Notes: generated by a model not told the origin, from the sequence alone. 16,535 nt of DNA from DASVEE01 sp036399695 (GCA_036399695.1 DASWMP010000315.1:1-16535); one strand, 5' to 3'. Positions 1-7,348 are shown, counted from the first letter of the stretch. A program made the numbers and translations.

Positions 1-8
1 CCACCGTA

Positions 9-43
9 TCCACTGCCAACCGCCAACTGCCAACCGCCAACTC
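9..43. repeat. Heptamer tandem array (CCAACNG unit)
   Basis: Five consecutive 7-base units run from position 9 to 43. The four from position 16 onward begin CCAAC at 16, 23, 30 and 37 and alternate CCAACCG with CCAACTG; the first (TCCACTG) is degenerate. The array lies just upstream of the gene starting at 78 and may extend beyond the window edge. It belongs to the same period-7 family seen at about 928-1022, 2383-2453, 15051-15127 and 16429-16510. Confidence 0.85.
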
Positions 44-77
44 ATCAGCAGTACGACTCTTGCAGTAGCGTCCGTTC

Positions 78-665
78 GTGAGCAAAACAACTCCTCCCGA
101 AGAAGACAGCCGCTTTTACGATCTCCTCGAAAAACTCTTCAAGGAGATCGACCAGGACGCGATCCACGCCGAAGTCACCAAGCTCCGCGAGTCCAAGCCC
201 AACGCCTCCCGCGAACAGCTCGCCGAGCAGTTGATCAAGAAGGCATCGGTGAAGGTGGCGGCCGTCGGTGCCGCGGCGGGCGTGGCCGGAGGGCCGCTGG
301 CAGTGCTGGCGATGGCGCCCGACATCTTCAATCTCGTCCACCAGCAGAGCCGCCTCATCCTCTCGATCGCCTTCCTCTACGACCAGAAGCCGAACATGAA
401 GCAGCGTTTCAAGGAAGTGCTGGCCACTCTCGGCGTGGCCACCGGCGCCACGGCCGGCCGGCTGGGCGTGAGCATGCTCGTCACCAAAGGGCTCGAGCAC
501 GCCGCCGCCGCCAAAATCGCCCGCAAGATCTTCGGCCGCTTCCTCGTCCGGCGCATCCCCTCCATCGCCCCGATCCTGGGCACGGTGGCCGGCGGCACGG
601 TGAACTACCTCTCGATGCGCGGCGTCGGCAAGGCAGCCGTCGCCTATTACAGCGGCAACGGGTAG
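78..665 (+). CDS. Small EcsC-like protein, function unknown
   Basis: This 195-residue protein starts with GTG at 78. An in-frame TAG at 66-68 excludes an earlier start, and no clear Shine-Dalgarno is seen. The N-terminal 55 residues are charged and helical (EEDSRFYDLLEKLFKEID). After that come an Ala/Gly-rich hydrophobic stretch (about residues 57-80, KVAAVGAAAGVAGG), an MAPDIFNLVHQQSRLILSIAFLYD segment, and two further Ala/Gly-rich segments near 135-150 and 165-185. This layout of glycine-rich amphipathic helices around a 'P-D...Q..LI..IA..Y' core resembles the EcsC family, whose biochemical role is not settled. It is probably membrane-associated. It stands alone and is followed by a terminator hairpin. 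The family call is by eye; the coding call is firmer because of codon phasing and the downstream terminator. Confidence 0.7.
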   Translation: MSKTTPPEEDSRFYDLLEKLFKEIDQDAIHAEVTKLRESKPNASREQLAEQLIKKASVKVAAVGAAAGVAGGPLAVLAMAPDIFNLVHQQSRLILSIAFLYDQKPNMKQRFKEVLATLGVATGATAGRLGVSMLVTKGLEHAAAAKIARKIFGRFLVRRIPSIAPILGTVAGGTVNYLSMRGVGKAAVAYYSGNG

Positions 666-683
666 CGCATCTCGCACACACAG

Positions 684-711
684 CGAGGGCCGCGATCGCT
701 CGCGGCCCTCG
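684..711. terminator. Bidirectional terminator hairpin
   Basis: A perfect 12-bp stem pairs 684-695 with 700-711 around a TCGC loop. It lies 18 bp after the stop of the EcsC-like gene and 13 bp beyond the 3' end of the opposing tRNA-Gly. On the + strand it is followed by ATTTACGTTCGTTT, a weak T-rich tail. Its place between convergent genes suggests it ends transcription from both sides. Confidence 0.8.
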
Positions 712-724
712 ATTTACGTTCGTT

Positions 725-799
<75 letters not shown>

Positions 800-812
800 G
801 TACGGAGCGCGA

Positions 813-841
813 ACTTTAGTCAGCAGTGGGTTTCGTGTCAA
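813..841 (-). promoter_or_regulatory. Sigma-70-type promoter of tRNA-Gly
   Basis: On the minus strand a perfect TTGACA (-35, 841-836) is followed after exactly 17 bp by TAAAGT (-10, 818-813). Transcription would start about 806, a few bases before the mature tRNA 5' end at 799. This is the clearest housekeeping promoter in the window and a reference for judging the weaker -10-like boxes. Confidence 0.85.
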
Positions 842-926
842 GCCCGAATCCCGCTGCGTTGGCGACCAGCTTTCGCGTCAGCACAGGCGGCTAACGCGAT
901 GGGGGTACGGTGTATTTCCCGAATGC

Positions 927-1022
927 GAGTTGGGCGGTTGGCGGTCGGGCGGAGGAAGCGGCAGCGGCGGCGCCGTAATTAGACGGCGGACTCACTCCTG
1001 CCCAACCGCCTACCGCCAACTC
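927..1022. repeat. Inverted pair of heptamer arrays downstream of ntrX
   Basis: The left arm (928-955) reads as heptamers AGTTGGG CGGTTGG CGGTCGG GCGGAGG. The right arm (1002-1022) reads CCAACCG CCTACCG CCAACTC. The arms are near reverse complements (about 21 of 23 bases with one gap), separated by roughly 50 bp of G/C-rich sequence. The right arm ends 1 bp before the ntrX stop codon, so an ntrX transcript could fold it into a long 3' hairpin. No U-tract is evident. The flanking stretch 842-926 shows nothing recognisable. Confidence 0.8.
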
Positions 1023-1023
1023 G

Positions 1024-2376
1024 TCACGGTCGTTCCACCCGGATCCCATACGCGTGCAGCTTGCGATAGAGGTTGCTGCGCTCCACACCGAGGGCATCGG
1101 CGGTACGGCTGACATTACCGGCGTACTCCCTGAGTCTTGCCAGGATGTACTGCTTCTCGAATTCGTCCCGCGCTTCCTTGAGCGTCAGGTTCATCGAAAT
1201 GGCCGCGGGCGCCTCCTCGGCGCGCGGCGGGCCGAGCTCGACGTCATCCCCTTCGATGGCCTCGCCCGGCAGCAGGATGGCCAGTCGCTCGATGACGTTG
1301 CGCAGCTCGCGGACGTTGCCGGGCCAGTGGTAGCCGCGCAGCCGCGCGGCCGCGGCCGCCGACAGCTTCTTGCGCGGCTGTCCCGTCTCGGCGGCGAAGC
1401 GGCGGAGGAAGTGCTCGGCCAGCAGGACGATGTCGTTGCCGCGCGCCCGCAGCGGCGGGACCTCGATGGGGATGACATTGAGCCGGTAGAAGAGATCGCT
1501 GCGGAAATTACCGTTGGAGATCTCCGTTTCCAGCGACTTGTTCGTCGCCGCCAGCACGCGCACGTCCACCTTGATGGTCTGCTGTCCGCCGACGCGCTGG
1601 AACGTCTGCTCCTGCAGCACGCGGAGCACCTTCGCCTGCGTCTTGAGGCTCATGTCGCCGATTTCGTCGAGGAAGAGCGTCCCGCCGTCGGCCAGCTCGA
1701 ACTTGCCCTTACGGTCGTCGATGGCGCCGGTGAACGCCCCCTTCCGGTGCCCGAACAGCTCAGACTCGATCAGCTCCTCCGGGATGGCCGCGCAGTTGAC
1801 GTCGATGAACGGCTGATCGGCGCGATGGGAGAGGCGATGCAATGTCCGGGCGACGATCTCCTTGCCGCTGCCGTTCTCTCCCGTGATCAGCACCCGTGAA
1901 GTCGTCGGCGCCGCGCTCCGGATCTGCTGTTCGAGCTTGCGCATCGGATCGCTCTCGCCGATGAGCAGCTCCTCGAGCGTCAGGTGCCGCCTCAGGTCGC
2001 GCACCTGCTCGCGCAGCCGGCGATCGCTGAGCGCATGGTTGACCGTGAGCAGCACCCGCTCGAGCGAGAGCGGCTTTTCGAGGAAGTCGTAGGCCCCGAG
2101 CCGCGTGGCCTTCACTGCCGCGTCGACGTTGCCGTGCCCGGAGATGACGATCACCGGAGGCGCCCCTGCCGCGCGCAACCGGTCCAGCACGGCCATGCCG
2201 TCGATGCCGGGCAGCCAGAGGTCGAGAAAGACGAGGTCGAACTCCTCCCGCGCAAACTGCGCGATCCCCTCCTCCCCCGATTCCGCCGTGGCCACGCGAT
2301 GCCCCTCGTCCTCGAGGATGCCGGCCAGCGTCGAGCGGATCGACGCTTCGTCGTCGATGATCAGGATGCGGGACAC
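1024..2376 (-). CDS. ntrX: NtrX-type sigma-54-dependent response regulator
   Basis: This 450-residue activator is phosphorylated by a partner kinase and remodels sigma-54 RNA polymerase by ATP hydrolysis. The receiver domain (1-118) has the acidic pair D8/D9, phospho-acceptor D52 in LDLWLPG, S79 and K101. The AAA+ domain has Walker A GENGSGKE (166-173), the sigma-54-contacting GAFTGA loop (213-218) and Walker B GGTLFLDEIGD (231-241). A Fis-type helix-turn-helix closes the protein, ending in RSNLYRKLHAYGI, a form typical of NtrX. The start is GTG at 2376 with a weak ribosome site. It follows ntrY in the same direction across an 82-bp gap filled by heptamer repeats. The NtrX rather than AtoC/NtrC naming rests on the NtrY partner and the C-terminal helix. 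Confidence 0.93.
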   Translation of the reverse strand: MSRILIIDDEASIRSTLAGILEDEGHRVATAESGEEGIAQFAREEFDLVFLDLWLPGIDGMAVLDRLRAAGAPPVIVISGHGNVDAAVKATRLGAYDFLEKPLSLERVLLTVNHALSDRRLREQVRDLRRHLTLEELLIGESDPMRKLEQQIRSAAPTTSRVLITGENGSGKEIVARTLHRLSHRADQPFIDVNCAAIPEELIESELFGHRKGAFTGAIDDRKGKFELADGGTLFLDEIGDMSLKTQAKVLRVLQEQTFQRVGGQQTIKVDVRVLAATNKSLETEISNGNFRSDLFYRLNVIPIEVPPLRARGNDIVLLAEHFLRRFAAETGQPRKKLSAAAAARLRGYHWPGNVRELRNVIERLAILLPGEAIEGDDVELGPPRAEEAPAAISMNLTLKEARDEFEKQYILARLREYAGNVSRTADALGVERSNLYRKLHAYGIRVERP

Positions 2377-2382
2377 TTACGC

Positions 2383-2453
2383 GTTGCCCGTTGTCCGTTG
2401 TCCGTTGTCCGTGTTGCCCGCGAACGGACAACGGACAACGAGCAACGGACAAC
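2383..2453. repeat. Inverted heptamer arrays between ntrY and ntrX
   Basis: Four direct heptamers (GTTGCCC, then GTTGTCC three times, 2383-2410) are followed by a 15-nt loop and four inverted heptamers (GGACAAC, GGACAAC, GAGCAAC, GGACAAC, 2426-2453). 25 of 28 positions can pair. The array fills nearly all of the 82-bp gap between the ntrY stop (2459) and ntrX start (2376). On the ntrYX transcript it would form a long hairpin whose base lies about 7 nt from the ntrX GTG, so it could affect relative expression of regulator and kinase. Confidence 0.9.
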
Positions 2454-2458
2454 GGCTC

Positions 2459-4588
2459 CTATGCTGGCAACTCAATCTCGAACCTCGTGCCTTTCGGGTG
2501 GTTGTCGTGGACGGTGATGTGGCCGTCGTGGTCGCGGACGATGCGGTGGACGATGGCCAGGCCGAGGCCTGTGCCGCGGCCTTTCGTGGAAAAGTATGGG
2601 AGGAAGAGTTTGTCCTTGTCGCTGTCGGGCACTCCTCGGCCAGGGTCCGCCACCTCGATGACCACGCGGTGGGGGGCCTTGCGGGCGGAGACACGGATCT
2701 CGCCGGAGTCGGTCGCTTCGACGGCGTTCTTCAGCAGGTTGCCGACGGCACGGTGGATCTGCTCCGGGTCCATCAGCAGCTCGATATCCGAGGCCACGTC
2801 GACGGCGATCGTGACGTTCGTCTTCACCTCGCGATAGAGGCTCGCGGCCTGCTCGAGGATCGCGGCGAGCTGCGCGTGGCGTAGATGGACGGCGGGCATT
2901 CTGGCGAAACGGGCGAACTCGTCGACCATGCGCTTGAGCTGCCCGACCTCCTCGACGATCGTCTTCGTCCCCTGCTCGATGACGCGGCCCGTGTCCTCGT
3001 CGTTGTTGCGGTACTTCTTGGCGATGCGCTCGGCGGAGAGCTGGATCGGCGTGAGCGGGTTCTTGATCTCGTGAGCGATGCGGCGGGCGGCTTCGTTCCA
3101 GGCGGCGAGCTTCTGCGCCTGCACGAGCTGCGTCGAATCTTCCATCGCCAGCACCCAGCCGGATTCGCGTCCCGACGTCAGCCGTGCCGCCGACAGCTCG
3201 AGGTAGCGCAGCTCGCCGCCGCGGATGAGCGTGACCTCACGCGAACGGGCGCGGCCTCCGGTGAGCTCGCGCAGCGCATCGCCGAGCGGCGCGAGATCGC
3301 CAGTGAGCAGCTCGTCGAGCTTCGTCGGGCGAGGGGGCGGTTCGAGGTCGAGCATCTGCAGGGCCGCGCGGTTGATGGACAGCAGCTCGAACTCGTCGCC
3401 GAACGCGAGGATGCCGGTCGAGACGCTCTCCAGCACCGTCAGCATGAAGGCCCGCTCCCCGGCGAGGCGGCGGTTCGTCTCCGTCAGCTCGTCCCGCTGC
3501 TCCGCGAGCTGGCCGGACATGTCGTTGAAGGACCGGATGAGCGTGCCCACCTCGTCCGTGGCTGTGATCTCCACGCGGTGACCGTACCCGCCTTCGGCCA
3601 GCTTCTCCGTCGCTTCCGCCAGCGCCTTGATCGGAATGGTGATGCGGCGCGAGGCGTAGATCGACGTCCACAGCGTCCCGAACAGCACCGCCAGCGTAAT
3701 CGCGAGGAAGAACGACGTCTGCGACGCCTTCAGCCGCTGCCGCTGCGACGAGAGCTGCTGGAAATTGCTGTGGGCAACGATCGACTCGTCGATCATCCGG
3801 CTCATTGTGTCGGGGATGAAGACGCCGGCCAGCGCGACGTCGCTGCCGCCGGCGATCGGCACGGCGGTACGGATCCATTTGCCGCTGCGGACGACGTCGA
3901 TCTTCACCGCTCTCCCCTTCGCCCGTACGTCGGTGAAGAAGCGCTGCGACGGATCCGCCACCTCGTGCATCGGCGCGCGGGGATCGGACTGCGCTTTCAG
4001 GAGGATGCCGTCGGCGTGGTAGACGGCGAGCATGTCGACGTGGTGGAACTCGCGGACGTGGCCGAGGATCTCGTCGATGCGCGCGGCGTCCCGGGAGCGA
4101 GGATCGGCTGCGACCTCTCGCGCGGCGCCGGCCGCCGCTTCCGCCGCCTGATCCTGCGCGAGCTGGGCGATGGCGTCACCGTTGCGCAGGATGGTGGCGA
4201 CCGGCGTGGTGAACCAGCGGTCGATGGAGACGCGCATTAGGTCCGTGGCCACGAGGAACAGCAGAATCACCGGAAAGAGCGACGTCGCCAGGTAGGTGAC
4301 GACGAGCTTGGTCCGGAACCGCGACCCGATCAGCCCGCGCTGCCGCTCGAGCACCAGCTTGACAACGCCGCGCAGCAGCATGAAGAGGATGCCGAGGATC
4401 AGCAGCAGGTTGACGTTCCAGAGGACGAACAGCAGAACCTGGCTGTTGACCGCCTGCGGGTCGAGGTCCTTGGCCCTCTGGATGGCGTAATAGACGAGGC
4501 TCGTGCCCGCAAGAATCACCAGCGGCACAGTGATGATGAACCGTGGGTCCTTGCGGTACCGCAGCAGCAGGTCGCGCAGCCAGGTCAC
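2459..4588 (-). CDS. ntrY: NtrY-type membrane sensor histidine kinase
   Basis: This 709-residue inner-membrane kinase probably phosphorylates the adjacent NtrX. Membrane segments lie near residues 17-36, 51-72 and 95-116. A likely extracytoplasmic sensor region (about 117-290) is followed by a fourth membrane segment (292-312), a HAMP linker (313-362) and a PAS-like domain (about 380-490). The H-box AHEIKNPLTPIQLSAERIAK contains H506 and matches the NtrY form. The N-box NLLKNAVEA (N617, N621), G1 DPGRG (648) and G2 GRGTGLGLA (670-678) complete the ATPase domain. The GTG start overlaps the preceding DUF4390 stop as GTGA, indicating translational coupling. In other bacteria NtrYX senses nitrogen, redox or envelope state; the signal here cannot be read. 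Confidence 0.93.
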   Translation of the reverse strand: MTWLRDLLLRYRKDPRFIITVPLVILAGTSLVYYAIQRAKDLDPQAVNSQVLLFVLWNVNLLLILGILFMLLRGVVKLVLERQRGLIGSRFRTKLVVTYLATSLFPVILLFLVATDLMRVSIDRWFTTPVATILRNGDAIAQLAQDQAAEAAAGAAREVAADPRSRDAARIDEILGHVREFHHVDMLAVYHADGILLKAQSDPRAPMHEVADPSQRFFTDVRAKGRAVKIDVVRSGKWIRTAVPIAGGSDVALAGVFIPDTMSRMIDESIVAHSNFQQLSSQRQRLKASQTSFFLAITLAVLFGTLWTSIYASRRITIPIKALAEATEKLAEGGYGHRVEITATDEVGTLIRSFNDMSGQLAEQRDELTETNRRLAGERAFMLTVLESVSTGILAFGDEFELLSINRAALQMLDLEPPPRPTKLDELLTGDLAPLGDALRELTGGRARSREVTLIRGGELRYLELSAARLTSGRESGWVLAMEDSTQLVQAQKLAAWNEAARRIAHEIKNPLTPIQLSAERIAKKYRNNDEDTGRVIEQGTKTIVEEVGQLKRMVDEFARFARMPAVHLRHAQLAAILEQAASLYREVKTNVTIAVDVASDIELLMDPEQIHRAVGNLLKNAVEATDSGEIRVSARKAPHRVVIEVADPGRGVPDSDKDKLFLPYFSTKGRGTGLGLAIVHRIVRDHDGHITVHDNHPKGTRFEIELPA

Positions 4589-5124
4589 GGTTCCGCCTTG
4601 CGGACCCGCGCCTCACGCCAGCGCGTCGACTGTGACCAGGGGATGACGTACATCAGGTACCCGCGCGTGAGGTCGGCCTTGACCCGCACTTTGAGCTTGT
4701 ACTCTTTGCGCGAGCCGATCTCGAAGAGGTCCCTCTCTTCAATGACGGTCATCCGCCGCTCGAGCTCCACCAGGTCGGTAAAGGTCTCCGACCTCACGAG
4801 TTTCTTGTCCCGCCGGTAGTTCAACAGGTACTCGCGTGTCAGTGAGTTGAAGGTGCAGATGACCTCGATCAGCGCCCGGTCGATGTCCTCGTCGAACCAG
4901 TTCGGCCGGTCCCGGAAGATCTCGACGACGTAGCTGAAGCTGGTCGGTACCCCGCTCTGTAGCCCCTGGACCATCTCGTCGTCATGGAAGGCGTTGGCCA
5001 TCTGGAACCGCACGCTGACCCGCTCCCGGCTGGCCGTAGCGACGACGTTCTCGATCTTCGGATCGGCCGCCCACACCCCCACCGCAACGAGCCAAACGAG
5101 ACAACCCAGCCCCAGCGCTCTCAC
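4585..5124 (-). CDS. DUF4390 exported protein
   Basis: This 179-residue protein begins with a signal peptide (MRALGLGCLVWLVAVGVWA, cleavage near residue 19). The mature part is a beta-rich domain resembling DUF4390: a VSVRFQMANAF strand, GLQSGVPTSFSYVVEIFRDR, and a C-terminal VKADLTRGYLMYVIPW motif. The function of the family is unknown. Its usual partners are ntrY and ntrX, and here its stop codon overlaps the ntrY start by 4 bp (GTGA). A periplasmic or envelope role linked to NtrY signalling is reasonable inference. The start is GTG at 5124 with no Shine-Dalgarno; a TAAAAC box 9 nt upstream suggests a near-leaderless message. Confidence 0.85.
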   Translation of the reverse strand: MRALGLGCLVWLVAVGVWAADPKIENVVATASRERVSVRFQMANAFHDDEMVQGLQSGVPTSFSYVVEIFRDRPNWFDEDIDRALIEVICTFNSLTREYLLNYRRDKKLVRSETFTDLVELERRMTVIEERDLFEIGSRKEYKLKVRVKADLTRGYLMYVIPWSQSTRWREARVRKAEP

Positions 5125-5133
5125 AGTGTGGCT

Positions 5134-5139
5134 GTTTTA
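5134..5139 (-). promoter_or_regulatory. Putative extended -10 box of the DUF4390-ntrYX operon
   Basis: On the minus strand TGG-TAAAAC (hexamer at 5139-5134) sits 9 nt before the GTG at 5124, with the TG of an extended -10 element. No good -35 box is visible 17 bp upstream. Transcription would begin about 2 nt before the start codon, giving a near-leaderless operon mRNA. The gap from here to the lpxC stop at 5220 holds no gene and no convincing terminator. Confidence 0.45.
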
Positions 5140-5219
5140 CCACAGGTGCTGGTGCACGGGGGAACGACGAAGGGCCTCCGGCGGGCGGCCTCTCGGTCGT
5201 CCTCCCGTATACCCGCAAC

Positions 5220-6104
5220 CTAGGCGAAGCTGCCCACTTGGTGGCCGCTGAAGCCGACTTGTTCGTTTTCCTGGGCTTCGGCGGCGTGGAGGAGGGCTTC
5301 GACGAAGCGGGAGTGCATCGCGTGCCCGGCGCGGTAAGCCGTGATCTCGCCGGCGATCGGGCGTCCGACCAGGGCCAGATCGCCGACCAGGTCGAGGATC
5401 TTATGGCGGACGAACTCGTCGCGGAAGCGGAGGGGGCCGTTCACCACGTGCTTGTCATCGAGGACGATTGCGTTCTCGACCGAGCCGCCGCGGGCCAGGC
5501 CGGCCTGGCGGAGCTTTTCCACGTCGCGCATGAAGCCGAACGTGCGGGCTGGGGCCACCTTCTTCATGAAACTGTCGTGGCCGAAATCGAACTGGAACGA
5601 CTGACGGCCGATCACCGGGTGATCGAAATCGATCTTGTACTTGATGATCAGGCGGTTCGAAGGGGTGATCCGGATGCTCTTGTCGCCATCGACGATCTCG
5701 ACCGGGTGGCGGAGGCGGAGGACCGGGACTTCGACGCCGAGATCGCGAACGCCGGCGGCATCGATCAGATGCATGAACGGCAGGGCGCTGCCGTCGACGA
5801 TCGGGACCTCGGGGCCGTCGATGAGGATATCGACGTCCGTGATGCTGCAGGCCATGATGGCCGCAAGAAGATGCTCGACCGTACCGACAGAAACGTCGTC
5901 CTTGCCGACGGTCGTGGCGTATTCGAGGGCGGTGGTGGAGGCCTGGAGGGCCGGGATGCGCAGGCCGCCGAGGTCGGCGCGGACGAACGTGATGCCGCTG
6001 CCGGCGCGGGCCGGGTGGAGCTCGACTTTCGTGTAAATCCCGGAGTGCAGCCCGATTCCGGTGATGCTGACGTTGGCGTTGATCGTTTTCCGCTGTGCGT
6101 ACAT
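5220..6104 (-). CDS. lpxC: UDP-3-O-acyl-N-acetylglucosamine deacetylase
   Basis: LpxC is the zinc deacetylase that performs the committed step of lipid A synthesis, acting in the cytosol on UDP-3-O-acyl-GlcNAc. The 294-residue length is usual. The start ATYPE motif is QRKTINANVSITGIGLHSG. Zinc ligands are H78 in TVEHLLAA, and H234 and D238 in FVRHKILDLVGDLAL; the catalytic-loop histidine is H261 in AGHAMHSRF. The ATG at 6104 puts the conserved TI...GIGLHSG segment at the expected distance. No Shine-Dalgarno is evident. The gene marks the organism as an outer-membrane bacterium that makes lipid A. It is separated from smpB by a 283-bp repeat-bearing spacer, so it probably has its own promoter, which I could not place. 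Confidence 0.97.
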   Translation of the reverse strand: MYAQRKTINANVSITGIGLHSGIYTKVELHPARAGSGITFVRADLGGLRIPALQASTTALEYATTVGKDDVSVGTVEHLLAAIMACSITDVDILIDGPEVPIVDGSALPFMHLIDAAGVRDLGVEVPVLRLRHPVEIVDGDKSIRITPSNRLIIKYKIDFDHPVIGRQSFQFDFGHDSFMKKVAPARTFGFMRDVEKLRQAGLARGGSVENAIVLDDKHVVNGPLRFRDEFVRHKILDLVGDLALVGRPIAGEITAYRAGHAMHSRFVEALLHAAEAQENEQVGFSGHQVGSFA

Positions 6105-6245
6105 ATCCGGGCTCGTTCTTGAGCAGGGCCGGTGCCACGAACGGCTGAGGGCGCTAAACTGGAGTTAACACACATCCCTGCTGTAACTTACGGGTACGAC
6201 ACCGATCTCGTAGGAGCACTACGCCTGTCCTCCGTGCACCGCAGA

Positions 6246-6267
6246 AGTGTGGCTGTGGAGCCACACT
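6246..6267. repeat. 9-bp hairpin in the lpxC-smpB spacer
   Basis: AGTGTGGCT (6246-6254) and AGCCACACT (6259-6267) form a perfect 9-bp stem with a GTGG loop. A second weaker dyad, ACGGGA (6275-6280) with TCCCGT (6291-6296), follows at once. There is no T-run, so a classic terminator for smpB is doubtful, but the pair lies downstream of smpB and upstream of lpxC and could act in termination or lpxC control. Confidence 0.6.
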
Positions 6268-6298
6268 GGGTGTGACGGGAGGTTGCGACGTCCCGTTG

Positions 6299-6361
6299 GA
6301 GTGTCGCGTGACTCGGCCTGAGTGTCGCGTGGCTCCATCGGAGTGTCGAGTGACTCGGCGG
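6299..6361. repeat. Three 21-bp tandem repeats (3 x 7 structure)
   Basis: Three contiguous 21-bp units begin GAGTGTC at 6299, 6320 and 6341. Each starts with two related heptamers (GAGTGTC GCGTGAC, GAGTGTC GCGTGGC, GAGTGTC GAGTGAC) followed by a more variable third (TCGGCCT, TCCATCG, TCGGCGG). A short AGGTTGCGA follows at about 6363 and also occurs at about 6280. The array fills the part of the lpxC-smpB spacer nearest the smpB stop. The period being three heptamers links it to the other intergenic arrays. Confidence 0.85.
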
Positions 6362-6387
6362 AGAGGTTGCGAACCGTCCGCCCCAGG

Positions 6388-6858
6388 TCAGCGGGCGAAC
6401 TTCTTCGCGGCGGCGGCTTCGCGATCGAGCTCGCGGTTCTTCTCGGTCTCGCGTTTGTCGTACAGCTTCTTGCCCTTCACGATCGCGATCTCCGTCTTCA
6501 CGCGGCTCCCTTTGAAGTAAATCCGCAGCGGCACGACCGAGAGCCCTTTCTCCTGCGTGGCCTCGAACAGCTTCTCGATCTCTTTCCGGTGCAGGAGCAG
6601 CTTGCGCGTGCGGTCGGGCTCGTGGTTCTCGCGGTTCCCGTGGGTGTAGGGGGAGATGTGCGCGCCGAAAAGGAAGGCCTCCCCCGCCTTGAAGATGACG
6701 TATGCATCCTTGAGGTTCGTCTTGCCATCCCGCAGCGACTTGACCTCGGTGCCGGTCAGCGCAATCCCGGCCTCGTACTTTTGGAGGACAAAGTACTCGT
6801 GGTAGACCTTCTTGTTCGAAGCGATCAGCTTCTCGCCGGTATCGGGTTTATTCGCCAT
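6388..6858 (-). CDS. smpB: SsrA-binding protein SmpB
   Basis: SmpB binds tmRNA and delivers it to stalled ribosomes for trans-translation. The 156-residue length is typical. Visible hallmarks are KVYHEYFVLQKYEAGIALTG near the N-terminus, TGTEVKSLRDGKTNLKDAYV, the HGNRENHEPDRTRKLLLHRKEI block, and the basic C-terminal tail (YDKRETEKNRELDREAAAAKKFAR) that probes the mRNA channel. The start is ATG at 6858. It is preceded by a C-rich stretch (CCCCCTCCCC) with no Shine-Dalgarno, and by a TAGAAT box, so the message may be nearly leaderless. The gene lies downstream of the VapBC-like pair with a 103-bp gap. The tmRNA gene itself is not in the window. Confidence 0.97.
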   Translation of the reverse strand: MANKPDTGEKLIASNKKVYHEYFVLQKYEAGIALTGTEVKSLRDGKTNLKDAYVIFKAGEAFLFGAHISPYTHGNRENHEPDRTRKLLLHRKEIEKLFEATQEKGLSVVPLRIYFKGSRVKTEIAIVKGKKLYDKRETEKNRELDREAAAAKKFAR

Positions 6859-6863
6859 GGGGA

Positions 6864-6971
6864 GGGGGATTCTAGTCGATGGCGGGCACGGCCCGCGGCG
6901 CTGGTTGCCTCAGGCTCGGCGCACAGCGTCCGCAAATCAGCGTCGATCCCTGCGGGGGACTCTAGTCAATG
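6864..6971. repeat. 18-bp direct repeat, copies 90 bp apart
   Basis: GGGGGATTCTAGTCGATG (6864-6881) and GGGGGACTCTAGTCAATG (6954-6971) match at 16 of 18 positions. One copy abuts the smpB start region, the other spans the vapC stop codon. Both contain, on the minus strand, a CTAGARTCCCCC core with a -10-like TAGAAT or TAGAGT. The 72 bp between the copies show no gene. Confidence 0.8.
6869..6874 (-). promoter_or_regulatory. Putative -10 box of smpB
   Basis: TAGAAT on the minus strand (6874-6869) lies 10 nt before the smpB ATG. No -35 match is present 17 bp upstream. A second, similar box (TAGAGT, 6964-6959) occurs exactly 90 bp further upstream inside an 18-bp direct repeat, so smpB may have duplicated promoters. 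Confidence 0.45.
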
Positions 6972-7348
6972 TACTCGATAGACGCGCTGTGCCCGGCGGA
7001 GCGAGCCAGACGCGCATCGCGCGTCAGGAGCGGCACGTTCAGGAGCTCGGCGAGGGCGACGTACGAGGCGTCGTAGGCGGTGATGTTGTTACGGAGCTGC
7101 CAGATGCGCGGCAGGAGGAAGTCGTGAGAGTACCGGCGGATCGGTAAGGTGAGCAGGTCGCCTGCAGCTTCCGTCGCTCGTGCCTCCGTCCAATCGCCAC
7201 GTAAATAGCCGTTTCGCAATGCTTTCAGAACTTCGAGACCGAGGATCTGCGGCGCAACCGCTTCCCCTCGTATGAGGCGCTCAAACAGCACATCATGTCC
7301 CGCGTCGGTCAGCAGACGAACGACCACCGAAGCATCAATGACGATCAT
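6962..7348 (-). CDS. PIN-domain ribonuclease toxin, VapC-like
   Basis: This 128-residue protein is the size of a single PIN domain, the magnesium-dependent RNase fold of VapC toxins. The acidic active-site residues are in place: D5 in VIDASVVV, E39 in LGLEVLKAL, D93 in TAYDASYVALAE and D111 in LLTRDARLA. The ATG start overlaps the stop of the upstream antitoxin as ATGA (7345-7348), the usual translational coupling of toxin-antitoxin pairs. VapC proteins cut tRNA or rRNA when freed from antitoxin; the target here is unknown. By eye this pair is less GC-rich than its neighbours, consistent with acquisition by transfer. The stop codon lies within an 18-bp direct repeat shared with the smpB upstream region. 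Confidence 0.9.
   Translation of the reverse strand: MIVIDASVVVRLLTDAGHDVLFERLIRGEAVAPQILGLEVLKALRNGYLRGDWTEARATEAAGDLLTLPIRRYSHDFLLPRIWQLRNNITAYDASYVALAELLNVPLLTRDARLARSAGHSASIEYID

Noticed and set aside
9..43. CRISPR array
   Set aside because: Units are 7 bp with no unique spacers, and there are no cas genes.
2885..4240. 451-codon plus-strand frame inside ntrY
   Set aside because: It is antisense to ntrY, whose kinase motifs are all intact, and its translation is low-complexity Arg/Asp/Leu-rich.
6272..6520. Short plus-strand frame with ECRVTRP heptapeptide repeats
   Set aside because: The peptide repeats simply translate the 21-bp DNA repeats and the frame then runs antisense through smpB.
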